From Chitinophagales bacterium (GTDB lineage Bacteria > Bacteroidota > Bacteroidia > Chitinophagales > CAIODY01), in assembly GCA_947449695.1 (NCBI GenBank), contig CANFST010000007.1, positions 26,591-90,590 on the forward strand: a DNA stretch of 64,000 bases, in the 5' to 3' direction. Below are positions 17,689-25,781 of this stretch, in pieces (positions within the stretch are counted from its first letter, which is position 1; each line of letters opens with the position of its first letter). A program made the position numbers and the translations under genes. A model generated the notes under the pieces. That model ran no database searches. It saw only the letters and a list, made by a program, of their open reading frames with translations, and had not been told where the DNA came from.

Positions 17689-17817
17689 TTTTCTGATTTG
17701 TAAATTTTTATTTGGTTGTAAATTTATTTTTAATCTGATTGGTATTACATGATTTTTATCCTCATAAAAAAATCGAGGCGTAAGAAAAAAAGAAAATGTT
17801 AGAACAGCAAATTTTTC

Positions 17818-18237
17818 TTATCCCGAAATTGTTAAAATATTTCCGCTTTTAGTTACTGTGTATTTTTTAATAGGAATAGAAGGAGGACCTGAAACTACAT
17901 TGCCATTCATATCGAATGAACCGCCATGACAAGGACATACCATTTGATTAGATGAATAACTCATTGAACAACCCTGATGTGTGCAGGCTTGTGCTAAAGC
18001 ATTATAGGTATTTGTTGCAGTACAAATAACCACAACACCATTTAATGCTACCGAACCACCCACTGTTTTCAAAGCGGTATAGGGCGATTGACTGATATCT
18101 AAAGTAAAATTGGCTGAAGGACCCTGAGCTGAAGATGTGCTGGAGCTTTTTTTACAACTTTCAACTAATAAAGCCGAACTGGCTAAACCTAATCCACCTA
18201 AAAACAAAGTTGATCTCAGGAATTGTTTTCTGTCCAT
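17818..18237 (-). CDS. Exported Rieske [2Fe-2S] protein
   Basis: This 139-residue protein has an N-terminal export signal ending in a lipobox-like VESC (Cys28) and a Ser-rich linker, followed by a complete Rieske domain. Cluster ligands are Cys85 and His87 (CTHQGC) and Cys101 and His104 (CPCHGGSF); Cys90 and Cys103 can form the stabilising disulfide of the high-potential (bc1-like) subtype. It lacks the membrane helix of a standard bc1 Rieske subunit. It is the first gene of the five-gene minus-strand group, so it may pass electrons to or from the neighbouring cytochrome-like proteins on the outer face of the inner membrane or in the outer membrane. Confidence 0.9.
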   Translation of the reverse strand: MDRKQFLRSTLFLGGLGLASSALLVESCKKSSSTSSAQGPSANFTLDISQSPYTALKTVGGSVALNGVVVICTATNTYNALAQACTHQGCSMSYSSNQMVCPCHGGSFDMNGNVVSGPPSIPIKKYTVTKSGNILTISG

Positions 18238-18506
18238 AATAAGTTTTATTTATTGTTTAAACATTTAGCAGTAAAGAAGACTATGATTTAACAGGAAAGT
18301 TTAACCAGCAAAAAATATTTTTTTTCTATTCTTCAAAACACTCTCTACTTCGCAAAAAATTATTGAATAAAGCAAATCTATTCCCCTATGGTTAAGAATT
18401 TTGATGGTGTGAATAATGTAACATTTTGCTAATAATTGTGTAATGCTTTGTTTAATCAACTGCTGCACATTTGACTCGGTTTATTCCAACAAAAAAAATA
18501 CAGGAT

Positions 18507-19583
18507 ATGAAAGTAAATGTTTGCTCTGAAACTAAGTTGTATGGTATGCAGGGCGAAGGCATTCATACCAGTTTTATTGATTGTGTTGATTTATTGAATC
18601 AGCAAAATGATGTAGAAGTTGTAGTGAATAATAATGGCAAAGGCGATGTGATGCATAGCCACACTTATGGTCCATATTATTTCTGGAGAGGATTAAAATA
18701 TAAAGGCAAAAAGGTTTTTACTGCACATATTATTCCTGATTCAGCAAAAGGTTCAATTCCATTTCATCATGTATTGATGCCTTTGGTAAAATGGTATTTT
18801 AAACAAGTGATTGCTTATGCTGATGTAGCCATTGCCATTAGCCCTATGGTAGAAGATGCTATCAAAACCATGGGTACAAAAACCAAAGTAGTAAGATTGA
18901 ATAACCCTATTTTATTAGATAAATGGAAACGAACTGATGGATCAAGAGTACAAGGAAGAGCAGCACTACAATTGCAGGAAAATGATTTTTGTGTGTTAGG
19001 TGTAGGACAATTGCAAAGCCGAAAAGGTTGTTTAGATTTTATTGCTATGGCAAAGCAAACACCCGAAGCACAATTCAGATGGATTGGCGGACGACCACTT
19101 TTTGTTGACAATATAAAAGATTTAGATAAAGCCATTGCATCAGCACCAGCCAATGTAAAATTTTTGGGTATGCAATTGCTGGAAGAAATGCCAAAATATT
19201 ATGCAGGTGCCGATTTATTTGTGTTTCCATCATTTCAGGAAAATTCACCTTTAGCACCCATCGAGGCAGCAGCTTCGGGCTTGCCGGTAATTTTCAGAAA
19301 CTTGCCTGAATATAAAGCATTGTATCAATCTGATTATTTTACTGCTGATGGTGTAGCACAGTTTGTATCACAAATAAAACTGCTGATGACCTATCAGGCA
19401 GCTTATAACAGAGGCATTTTATTATCAGAACAATTGGTAAAGCAATTTGATAAAAAGGTAGTTCGTGAACAATTAATTACGCTGTATGAATCGTTAGCCA
19501 AAAAACCTGTGGCAAAAAGAACTTCCATAGTTGATAAAATCAGGTTTAGTAATTATCCACAAATTTCAAATGCAAGTGCTTAA
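18507..19583 (+). CDS. Family 4 glycosyltransferase, possibly glycolipid-forming
   Basis: This 358-residue GT-B fold enzyme opens MKVNVCSETKLYGMQGEGIH. It shows GVGQLQSRKGCLDFIAMAK at the start of the C-terminal Rossmann domain and the nucleotide-sugar motif FQENSPLAPIEAAASGLPVI with the GT4 E-x7-E pattern. The N-terminal GEGIHTSF motif is reminiscent of diacylglycerol glucosyltransferases, so a membrane glycolipid product is possible, but this is not certain. The ATG at 18507 is used; the longer ORF begins at a TTG with no support. Its stop codon overlaps by one base the start of the outer-membrane barrel gene, which implies translational coupling. Confidence 0.8.
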   Translation: MKVNVCSETKLYGMQGEGIHTSFIDCVDLLNQQNDVEVVVNNNGKGDVMHSHTYGPYYFWRGLKYKGKKVFTAHIIPDSAKGSIPFHHVLMPLVKWYFKQVIAYADVAIAISPMVEDAIKTMGTKTKVVRLNNPILLDKWKRTDGSRVQGRAALQLQENDFCVLGVGQLQSRKGCLDFIAMAKQTPEAQFRWIGGRPLFVDNIKDLDKAIASAPANVKFLGMQLLEEMPKYYAGADLFVFPSFQENSPLAPIEAAASGLPVIFRNLPEYKALYQSDYFTADGVAQFVSQIKLLMTYQAAYNRGILLSEQLVKQFDKKVVREQLITLYESLAKKPVAKRTSIVDKIRFSNYPQISNASA

Positions 19584-20815
19584 TGAGTTATTGGCGGTTT
19601 GTTCTGTTCTTCATTTTAATAATTATAAATACTTCGAGTTTTGTTGTAGCTCAAAAAAGAGAATATGCTGATTCCACTCAACAGAAATCTTTAACGCAAC
19701 AAAGAGACATCACTGATGTTTTCAGAAAAAGCAACTCGATTGCTTTTTACCAAAAAACCGATTCAGTTTTCAAGCAATCATTAGGCCCTTTCAATAGTTT
19801 ATTTTTATACCCAGGTTATGCATTAGTTACCAGTTTTCAAGCCGTGTTTACAGGCAATATTTCTTTTTATACCGACACTTTGCGCCGCAGAAAAATTTCT
19901 AGTTTATTAGTAAACTCCTTATACACTGCTAACAAACAATGGATTGAAATTGCTAACTCTAACATCTGGACTAAACACAACCGATTTAATTTATTAGGCG
20001 ATTGGCGCTTTTACCGATTTCCATCTTACACCTTCGGGTTAGGCAGCAATACCTCATTAACTAAATCGAGCAAAATAGATTATTCTTATGTACGATTGTA
20101 TGAAGTGGCTATGACCAAAATTGCCCGAAATATTTATGCCGGGCTGGGTTATAATTTAGATTATCATTACAACATTACCGAAGTGCAAAATGATTCCATC
20201 ACGGGCATTAATGGCATGGATGAAAACGGATTTAAAACCAAAACTTTTTCATCGGGCATTACCCTCAATATGCAATATGATAATCGGTTAAACGCCAACA
20301 ATCCGCAAAGAGGAAGCTATGCCAATATTCAATTCCGTGATAATTTAAAAGTGACTGGCAGCGATAACAACTGGACCTCTTTAGTCATTGACCTGCGCCA
20401 CTATATTCCATTCCCAAAACACTCTGGTAATATCATTGCCATCTGGAGTTATGAATGGCTTACTTTAACAGGCATTCCACCTTATTTAGATTTGCCTTGC
20501 ACTGGTTGGGATACTTACAACAACACAGGCAGAGGCTATATTGAAGGCAGATTCAGAGGTACTAATCTGATTTATTTAGAAACTGAATATCGGTTTCATA
20601 TCACCCACAATGGTTTGCTGGGCGGTGTAGTATTTATCAATTCATCTACCTTGAGCCAACCCGATACGCAACAGTTTGGCAAAATAAATCTGGGCAGTGG
20701 TTTTGGTTTACGAGTAAAAATCAACAAACAATCAAACACCAATTTTGTGATAGATTTTGGCTTTGGCACCGAAGGCAGCCGTGGCTTTTCGTTCAATCTG
20801 AATGAAGTGTTTTAA
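19583..20815 (+). CDS. BamA/TamA-like (Omp85) outer-membrane barrel protein without POTRA domains
   Basis: This 410-residue protein has a signal peptide (cleavage near FVVAQ), a short periplasmic stretch of about 60 residues and then a 16-strand-like barrel with Omp85 features: YDNRLNANNPQRGSYANI, GRGYIEGRFRG (near the conserved lid-loop VRGF/Y position) and a C-terminal SRGFSFNLNEVF. It is too short for POTRA repeats, like the patatin-free 'surface antigen D15' proteins widespread in Bacteroidota. It overlaps the GT4 gene by one base, so the two are made together. Transport or insertion of a glycolipid is an attractive but untested idea. Confidence 0.8.
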   Translation: MSYWRFVLFFILIIINTSSFVVAQKREYADSTQQKSLTQQRDITDVFRKSNSIAFYQKTDSVFKQSLGPFNSLFLYPGYALVTSFQAVFTGNISFYTDTLRRRKISSLLVNSLYTANKQWIEIANSNIWTKHNRFNLLGDWRFYRFPSYTFGLGSNTSLTKSSKIDYSYVRLYEVAMTKIARNIYAGLGYNLDYHYNITEVQNDSITGINGMDENGFKTKTFSSGITLNMQYDNRLNANNPQRGSYANIQFRDNLKVTGSDNNWTSLVIDLRHYIPFPKHSGNIIAIWSYEWLTLTGIPPYLDLPCTGWDTYNNTGRGYIEGRFRGTNLIYLETEYRFHITHNGLLGGVVFINSSTLSQPDTQQFGKINLGSGFGLRVKINKQSNTNFVIDFGFGTEGSRGFSFNLNEVF

Positions 20816-20849
20816 ACAACTTGGGTAAACTCAAAGATGAATTACCAAT

Positions 20850-20881
20850 AAAAAAAAAGATTTCTGCATCTGCAAAAATCT
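20850..20881 (-). terminator. Probable terminator after the 20905-21582 gene
   Basis: On the minus strand AGATTT pairs with AAATCT, enclosing an inner TGCA/TGCA pairing, followed by eight T. It is a modest hairpin in the right place. Confidence 0.5.
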
Positions 20882-20904
20882 CTTACCAAAAATTGTGAAT
20901 CCCC

Positions 20905-21582
20905 CTAAGGAATCGTACACACAAACATTTCACTCCACGGACCTTGTTGGTCTTTTGTATTCACCCAGCAACCAAAGCCATACAATCTTTGTCCCGATTG
21001 AGCAGCCGTAAAACTCATGGTGATAGGCGTTCGGCTCATAGTTTTAAAAAGCGTACAAGCCTCAGCTGAAGCAGGTGCAGCGGTGCCAATGAAATACACC
21101 ATCAAACATTTTTGCACCCCATCGGGCTTACCACGGCGGCTGCTGCCATCTGAGCCAATTTGTTGTTTATACGAAATTTTCAAAGTCCTACCCACCCCTT
21201 GTTTTGCCTCCATCACAGGCCTACCATCGGGCGTAGGCACAGGCGTACGCTTACCAGCATGAGGTTTCACCCCACACAATAGTTTTTGTGCATCCGTCAT
21301 AGTGGTGTTGTACTGAATTTGTGTTTGAATAAACGGACGCAACTTGGCTATGAAAGCCTTCTTAGCAGCGTTTTTAGCATTGCGCTGCACCGTAGTTGCG
21401 TTCTTTTTGTTTTTACATAACCCATAAGCAGTTGACCATGTAGTTTGAAAAGTACCCAGCCCCGTCAACTGCGCCAACACTATACCCCAAGCCACTTGGT
21501 TGGTAGTACATTGGTTAATCAAATTGCTTTGATATGCATCAAAGGGCATATCACCTCTCGGAATTAAATCTGTTGTTGCCAT
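20905..21582 (-). CDS. Unknown protein, MATTDLIPRGD family
   Basis: This 225-residue protein has no signal peptide or membrane segment. The N-terminal 110 residues look helical and basic (NKKNATTVQRNAKNAAKKAF), and the C-terminal half is beta-rich and ends QQGPWSEMFVCTIP, resembling a fibronectin-III-like end. I recall similar small proteins in many Bacteroidota with the same opening and a GPWSE near the end, none with a known function. Seven cysteines are present, three of them in the last 50 residues. It sits at the edge of a region rich in degenerate repeats, which start 65 bases beyond its start codon. The terminator at 20850-20881 follows it. Confidence 0.7.
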   Translation of the reverse strand: MATTDLIPRGDMPFDAYQSNLINQCTTNQVAWGIVLAQLTGLGTFQTTWSTAYGLCKNKKNATTVQRNAKNAAKKAFIAKLRPFIQTQIQYNTTMTDAQKLLCGVKPHAGKRTPVPTPDGRPVMEAKQGVGRTLKISYKQQIGSDGSSRRGKPDGVQKCLMVYFIGTAAPASAEACTLFKTMSRTPITMSFTAAQSGQRLYGFGCWVNTKDQQGPWSEMFVCTIP

Positions 21583-22200
21583 AACATTTGTTTTTTATTG
21601 TTTAAAAAATGAAATCCGTTAATAATGAAATAGTGTAAATCAGTTTTGCGCAGCTATTTTTTAAAGTTGCGCATTGTGCTGCTCGTTTCTGAAAAACAAC
21701 TGCCCATGTTTAAACTAATGCTGCCAGCCTTTTGCACCCCTACCCTTACTGCCCGATTTTATAGCTGAAACTTGTGCAGCTATTTTTTAAACCTGCGCAT
21801 TTTGCTGCAAGAGTTTAAACTTTATAGCCCAGCATTTAAAAAACCAATGCTCAACTTCCAACTAATGCTGCCGCTTTTTAAACTAATACTGCCAGCAGCT
21901 ATACACCATTTTAAAGAACTTTAAAAACCTTTTTTGCATTGCCGATTTTATTATGCTAAAAGGCTGATGTAAAATTGTGGGTAGTTGAAATGAATTTCCT
22001 ATAGCCATAAATGGTTAATTAAATATGGTTAACCAAATATGGTGATACGCAGCTTGAAAGGCTTATGAATAAAGGGTTTGAAGAAGTGCTATTGCAAAGC
22101 ACTTAACCAAATGCTAAAATTTGGTGTGGTGATTGTGGGGAGGGGAAAGATGGGAATATTTTTCTTCTTGGTATCAATAAAAGGAGATAAAAATTAAATA
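21583..22200. other. 618-base gene-free region with degenerate repeats
   Basis: No plausible coding frame is visible. The first half (about 21640-21900) contains the repeat field described separately. Further on, two 14-base units starting ATGGTTAA (22011-22024 and 22025-22038) lie in tandem with two differences. The rest shows no recognised signal. The region separates the MATTDLIPRGD gene from the KAP NTPase gene. Confidence 0.6.
21647..21896. repeat. Field of short degenerate direct repeats
   Basis: Two families alternate. Unit A is 36 bases at 21647-21682 and 21773-21808 with 32 identities; each copy contains GCAGCTATTTTTTAAA and GCGCATT. Unit B is built on TTTAAACTAATGCTGCCAGC at 21709-21728, nearly repeated at 21877-21896 (one difference), with a shorter version at about 21860-21874. 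Related TTTAAA/AATGCT words fill the space between. No open frame crosses the field. Origin and function are unknown. Confidence 0.65.
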
Positions 22201-24861
22201 CTATTTATCAAACCACATAATAGGCTTTAATCGCTCGAATTTAAACTCTTTATTTTTTCCAGATTTTAAGATGTCATTAAATCTATTATACTCAGCAAAG
22301 CAAGGGTCATCAATTGGAAATTTTGCATTAACGAATTCTTCTAACTCATCATAGCCATTTGGAAATATTACTTGAATAGCATCAATATCCAAATTGTAGA
22401 AATTCTCATTTGGATTTTTTTGGCGAATATACATACCAAGTTCGCAAGGATTAATAACTTTTTTCACAAAATCTCTAAAGTACAATTCAGCTTCCTTGTT
22501 CATTGATGTTATACTTAACGTACTATTCTCATCAACACAATTCCAATAAAAAAAGTATAACTCATTTGAAATCTTATTGGAATTCATGCAATATTCTTTC
22601 AAGTAATTGAAATTAATTTTTACTAAATTTTTCTTTAACCCATCAATTAGAGGATATCGTTCTATTAAATTTCTAATCACATTACTTTCTAATATTGGAG
22701 AATTCGACGCATTCGAAAAGAAAAAAATAATGAACTGATAATAATCATCAACGCTATTATAAAGCTTTTTAATTTGCTTGTCAGAAAGTACCAATAAATC
22801 TGATAATTCATTTTCGTCTTTGTAGTAGTATGTATTTTCAGCCTCAACTAATTTCGGTATTTCGAAAAGTAATTTAACATGATTTTCATATTCAGTTTGG
22901 GTATCAAAATTATCAATCTTTTTTAGCTTGTCCTTTAATGATGAGTATTTGTTTTCATTAATCCATTCAAGTACTTTAGTCTTATAAGAACCAAAATCTG
23001 ACTTTCTATAAAGTTCAAAATCTTCGGATGAAATATCATCATCATTGAGTTGAAATGAAAAATATTTATGAAAATTAGAAGGATAGCGAAATAGATTTAA
23101 CTTACTAATTCCATCCGTTTTTTTATCAACTTTTTCTGTTATTAAAGTTTCAATTAGATAAAAGATAATGTTCTTTTCATGTTCAGATAAATCAAGCAGA
23201 GGAAATTCTTTATGTAAATAAACTTTCAATGATTTCTCTTTTCGTTCTGTACTTGAAGTGCTATTACCAATGCTTTTTGATATTGCTAGCATTTGAGACG
23301 AAAGATACTTATCATCCTCATTTCTTAAATCAAAAAATAAATTTCTATTAGAGTCAATTTCTTGCACGAAAAAAAGCTCTTTTTTTGTTAAGATAGAATC
23401 ATAAACTGCTTGATATTTCAATTTTAGTAATTGCAATAAATAGAAGTCATAGAAGTAGATATTTTCAATAACATCTTCCAAATCGAATAACAAAGAATTT
23501 GTGAATCGAATAACATCACGATGAGTTTTAATAAATTCGTTTGTAAAATTAAGATTATGGAATTCTGATGAATCAACAACTCTATCTATTTGGTTATGCA
23601 GTTTTTTATCAAGTTTATCTTTCAATATGTCTTTAAGAATGGTTCGCAATAAACCTTCTTTCAACATAGGAAGAGCAAATTCAAATTGAAATATTTTTTC
23701 TAAAAAGGATTTATAATTGTTAGGATTGAAATCCTTAATTGCCTCCAACACATAACCTTTATCGTATGAAACCACATATACTATATTGTTAAAACTGGCT
23801 GTGTTCCTAACTATTCTTAAAACCTCAATAATTTCTTTTTTGTCAAGTCTATCTAAATCATCAATAAAAACAATTACTTGTTTTTTGGATTTTTCAATTG
23901 AGGTATTGATTAATTCATAAAGCTCATTTTTGTTTGGAGTAGGAAATATTAATTCCAAAATAGAGGCAACTCCTTTTGAGAAAATGTTTTCGTCTATTTT
24001 AGTTAAAGTCTTTGAATATCTCGATATTGTATTTGATAGCTGGGGATTGTTATCACCCAACTTATCAATAAGTAATTCAAAAAAATCTTCAATAATTTTG
24101 GCTTGAGTAGAACTTCTCCAAGGGTGGAAATCTATTACTATCCGATTTTCAGAATTGATATACTCCTTAATCATATTTGTAAATGAAGTTTTACCTGAAC
24201 CCCATTCACCATTTATTCCAATTGCTAATGAGCCATAATAATCGAAATTCGAATTTTCTTCATTGTCATTTTTAGGAGTTTGCTTGTTATTAAATTTAGG
24301 AATTGGTTTTAATTCAGATTGAATTTTAATAGCAATTTTTTTTGCAAATTTTTTTCTAGTAAATAAATCATCCTCCGCTTTAACAATAGGTGAATCAATT
24401 AAGAAGGGATCTTTATTGTCAAAGGGTTTTTGATTAGGACTTATCCAGTTTAACACCTTCAATGAACCAATTATTCCAAACAAAAGGAATATCGAATCTG
24501 CATACTTTAAGTTGGGGAATAACTCTAAAGAAATAAAATAGTATTTGTTAGAAAAGAAATAACTATAAACAAAAATGCCAAAGAGTACACAAGAGAAAAA
24601 GAAAAAAGTATTGCTGATTTTTTTGTCCTGAACAAGTAAGTAAAAATGTATTAATAAAGTAAAAGCAGTAAAGGCAAAAAAAAGAATATCCAAAGATTTG
24701 CTTCCTTCAAAATTTGAAAGAAATGGTGCAATAATCTTATCATCATAAAGATCACAAAGGCTTTTATTGAAAGCTATGAATAAAAATATGCAACAAGTGA
24801 AAAATAAGTTTTCCCTTGTTAATACTCTCTCGAAAATATTCTTTTCTTTTTTAGGCCTCAT
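22201..24861 (-). CDS. Membrane-anchored KAP family P-loop NTPase
   Basis: This 886-residue protein has about four N-terminal membrane helices (roughly residues 18-36, 56-78, 84-104 and 119-139), then a KAP P-loop NTPase domain. Walker A is GEWGSGKTS (218-226), followed by VIDFHPWRSS, and Walker B is VIVFIDDLDRL (329-339), all typical of KAP ATPases. The remaining 400 residues are a charged, mostly helical C-terminal region with no recognised domain. KAP NTPases include PifA, which excludes phage T7, and other members are associated with defence or membrane complexes, so an anti-phage role is possible. The gene stands alone and by eye looks more A/T-rich than its neighbours, suggesting acquisition. 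Confidence 0.88.
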   Translation of the reverse strand: MRPKKEKNIFERVLTRENLFFTCCIFLFIAFNKSLCDLYDDKIIAPFLSNFEGSKSLDILFFAFTAFTLLIHFYLLVQDKKISNTFFFFSCVLFGIFVYSYFFSNKYYFISLELFPNLKYADSIFLLFGIIGSLKVLNWISPNQKPFDNKDPFLIDSPIVKAEDDLFTRKKFAKKIAIKIQSELKPIPKFNNKQTPKNDNEENSNFDYYGSLAIGINGEWGSGKTSFTNMIKEYINSENRIVIDFHPWRSSTQAKIIEDFFELLIDKLGDNNPQLSNTISRYSKTLTKIDENIFSKGVASILELIFPTPNKNELYELINTSIEKSKKQVIVFIDDLDRLDKKEIIEVLRIVRNTASFNNIVYVVSYDKGYVLEAIKDFNPNNYKSFLEKIFQFEFALPMLKEGLLRTILKDILKDKLDKKLHNQIDRVVDSSEFHNLNFTNEFIKTHRDVIRFTNSLLFDLEDVIENIYFYDFYLLQLLKLKYQAVYDSILTKKELFFVQEIDSNRNLFFDLRNEDDKYLSSQMLAISKSIGNSTSSTERKEKSLKVYLHKEFPLLDLSEHEKNIIFYLIETLITEKVDKKTDGISKLNLFRYPSNFHKYFSFQLNDDDISSEDFELYRKSDFGSYKTKVLEWINENKYSSLKDKLKKIDNFDTQTEYENHVKLLFEIPKLVEAENTYYYKDENELSDLLVLSDKQIKKLYNSVDDYYQFIIFFFSNASNSPILESNVIRNLIERYPLIDGLKKNLVKINFNYLKEYCMNSNKISNELYFFYWNCVDENSTLSITSMNKEAELYFRDFVKKVINPCELGMYIRQKNPNENFYNLDIDAIQVIFPNGYDELEEFVNAKFPIDDPCFAEYNRFNDILKSGKNKEFKFERLKPIMWFDK

Positions 24862-24998
24862 TGGATTTTTTCTTCGGAAGTTTGATTTTGCATCATAAGT
24901 TCTAAATCTTTATTTTGATAAAGTAAAGAAATACAACTATTAGCAGAAATGCTTTAGAACTATTTTATTTCTTGAATTTATAGATTTTTCAAAACTCT

Positions 24999-25469
24999 CT
25001 ACTTCACCCCCTTTCTCACCTTTCTAATCTGCAAAACCACACCTATCACAAACAATAGTAGCAGGCATTTAATGGTTAATTGTACAATGGGTGAATCGGG
25101 TCCGTTAGCTATGGGGTGCCCAATGGGCAGGCGGCTCAGGGTTTCGTTTACTGCTGGCACTAAAGAAAGAAACAAGGAAAAACTCATGCAATACACTACT
25201 ATATATTTTAGCCATGCAGTAGTTTTGTTCACCAGTAAATAAGCAGTTGTCAAGCACAACAATACTAAAATACCAATGGCATGCCCAGGATTAAAATGCC
25301 CCGATTTTGATAACCAGAAGGATGTGATACAAGCCACTGCATTGAGCACACTATATATTTTTCCTGTTTTTGAAAGCGGTAAAATGTAGCCATCTTTCAG
25401 CAAGCTAATCGCTGCTACCACCACTGCTGCTATGGATAAAGCAGTATGTATAATGCCTAATGTACTCAT
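24999..25469 (-). CDS. Small polytopic membrane protein, unknown
   Basis: This 156-residue protein is almost entirely hydrophobic, with about five membrane segments and a short basic tail (QIRKVRKGVK). The ATG at 25469 (MSTLGIIHTA) is preferred over the longer ORF that adds a poorly placed aromatic stretch. Layout with HTALSIAAVV at the start and HFNPGHAIGI in the middle loosely recalls DUF2306-like membrane proteins, but I do not recognise the family. It stands alone, with REP-like hairpins about 70 bases upstream of its start. Confidence 0.6.
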   Translation of the reverse strand: MSTLGIIHTALSIAAVVVAAISLLKDGYILPLSKTGKIYSVLNAVACITSFWLSKSGHFNPGHAIGILVLLCLTTAYLLVNKTTAWLKYIVVYCMSFSLFLSLVPAVNETLSRLPIGHPIANGPDSPIVQLTIKCLLLLFVIGVVLQIRKVRKGVK

Positions 25470-25540
25470 TCGTGTTGTTAGTTTTAGCCAATAAAAATAA
25501 TAAAAAAGGGTAGTAAACAAAAAAAGAAAAATAGTACGCT

Positions 25541-25590
25541 AAATCGGATTTGCAATCCGATTTTTTTGAGCTAAGGATTTGTAATCCTGT
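25541..25590. repeat. Pair of REP-like hairpins
   Basis: Two adjacent small-loop hairpins: AAATCGGATT with AATCCGATTT around TGC (25541-25563), then AGGATT with AATCCT around TGT (about 25573-25588). They share the core GGATTTGYAATCC. A T-run follows the first, but no plus-strand gene precedes it, so a repeat element is more likely than a terminator. The form resembles elements mobilised by REP-associated tyrosine transposases. Confidence 0.55.
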
Positions 25591-25598
25591 TTTGTTCT

Positions 25599-25685
25599 TC
25601 AACTCGGCAATTCAATCAATTTGCCTTTATAAAAAACTTTGCCTGTGTTTTCATGCAAGGTAAAACCATGCAACAAAGCAAAAAT
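25599..25685 (-). pseudogene. Truncated copy of the LuxR-type HTH gene at 27048-27323
   Basis: Read on the minus strand, about 28 codons end at a stop and encode ALLHGFTLHENTGKVFYKG followed by KLIELPS, nearly the same as the last 28 residues of the intact HTH protein (ALLHGYTLHESTGKVFYKG, KLIELPD). The DNA at 25598-25684 aligns without gaps to 27047-27133 with roughly ten differences. The helix-turn-helix part is absent, and an in-frame stop lies just upstream, so it cannot make a regulator. It marks an old duplication on either side of the serine hydrolase gene. Confidence 0.8.
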
Positions 25686-25731
25686 AACTTCAAATAATTT
25701 TACTCAAAAGCAGTTAATCATTTGGGCTGCA

Positions 25732-25763
25732 TTTGCTCCATTACATTCAAAATACTAACTTTG
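25732..25763 (+). promoter_or_regulatory. Bacteroidota-type promoter of the serine hydrolase gene
   Basis: TTTG (25732-25735), 20 bases and TAACTTTG (25756-25763) match the consensus exactly. The predicted start near 25770 rules out the longest ORF and gives a 12-base leader to the ATG at 25782. Confidence 0.75.
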
Positions 25764-25781
25764 AAAATAACACTGCATTCA

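Noticed and set aside
21647..21896. CRISPR-like array in the island
   Set aside because: The units differ from each other, spacing is irregular and no cas gene is near.
24862..24998. Promoter or small gene between the KAP gene and the membrane protein gene
   Set aside because: No consensus promoter pair or frame could be supported in this short A/T-rich gap.
22201..25469. Multi-gene defence system built around the KAP NTPase
   Set aside because: The neighbouring membrane protein is far enough away and unlike known partners; only a single-gene candidate can be supported.
25722..25781. Upstream extension of the serine hydrolase
   Set aside because: A TTG start at 25722 lies upstream of the consensus promoter, so it cannot be in the mRNA.
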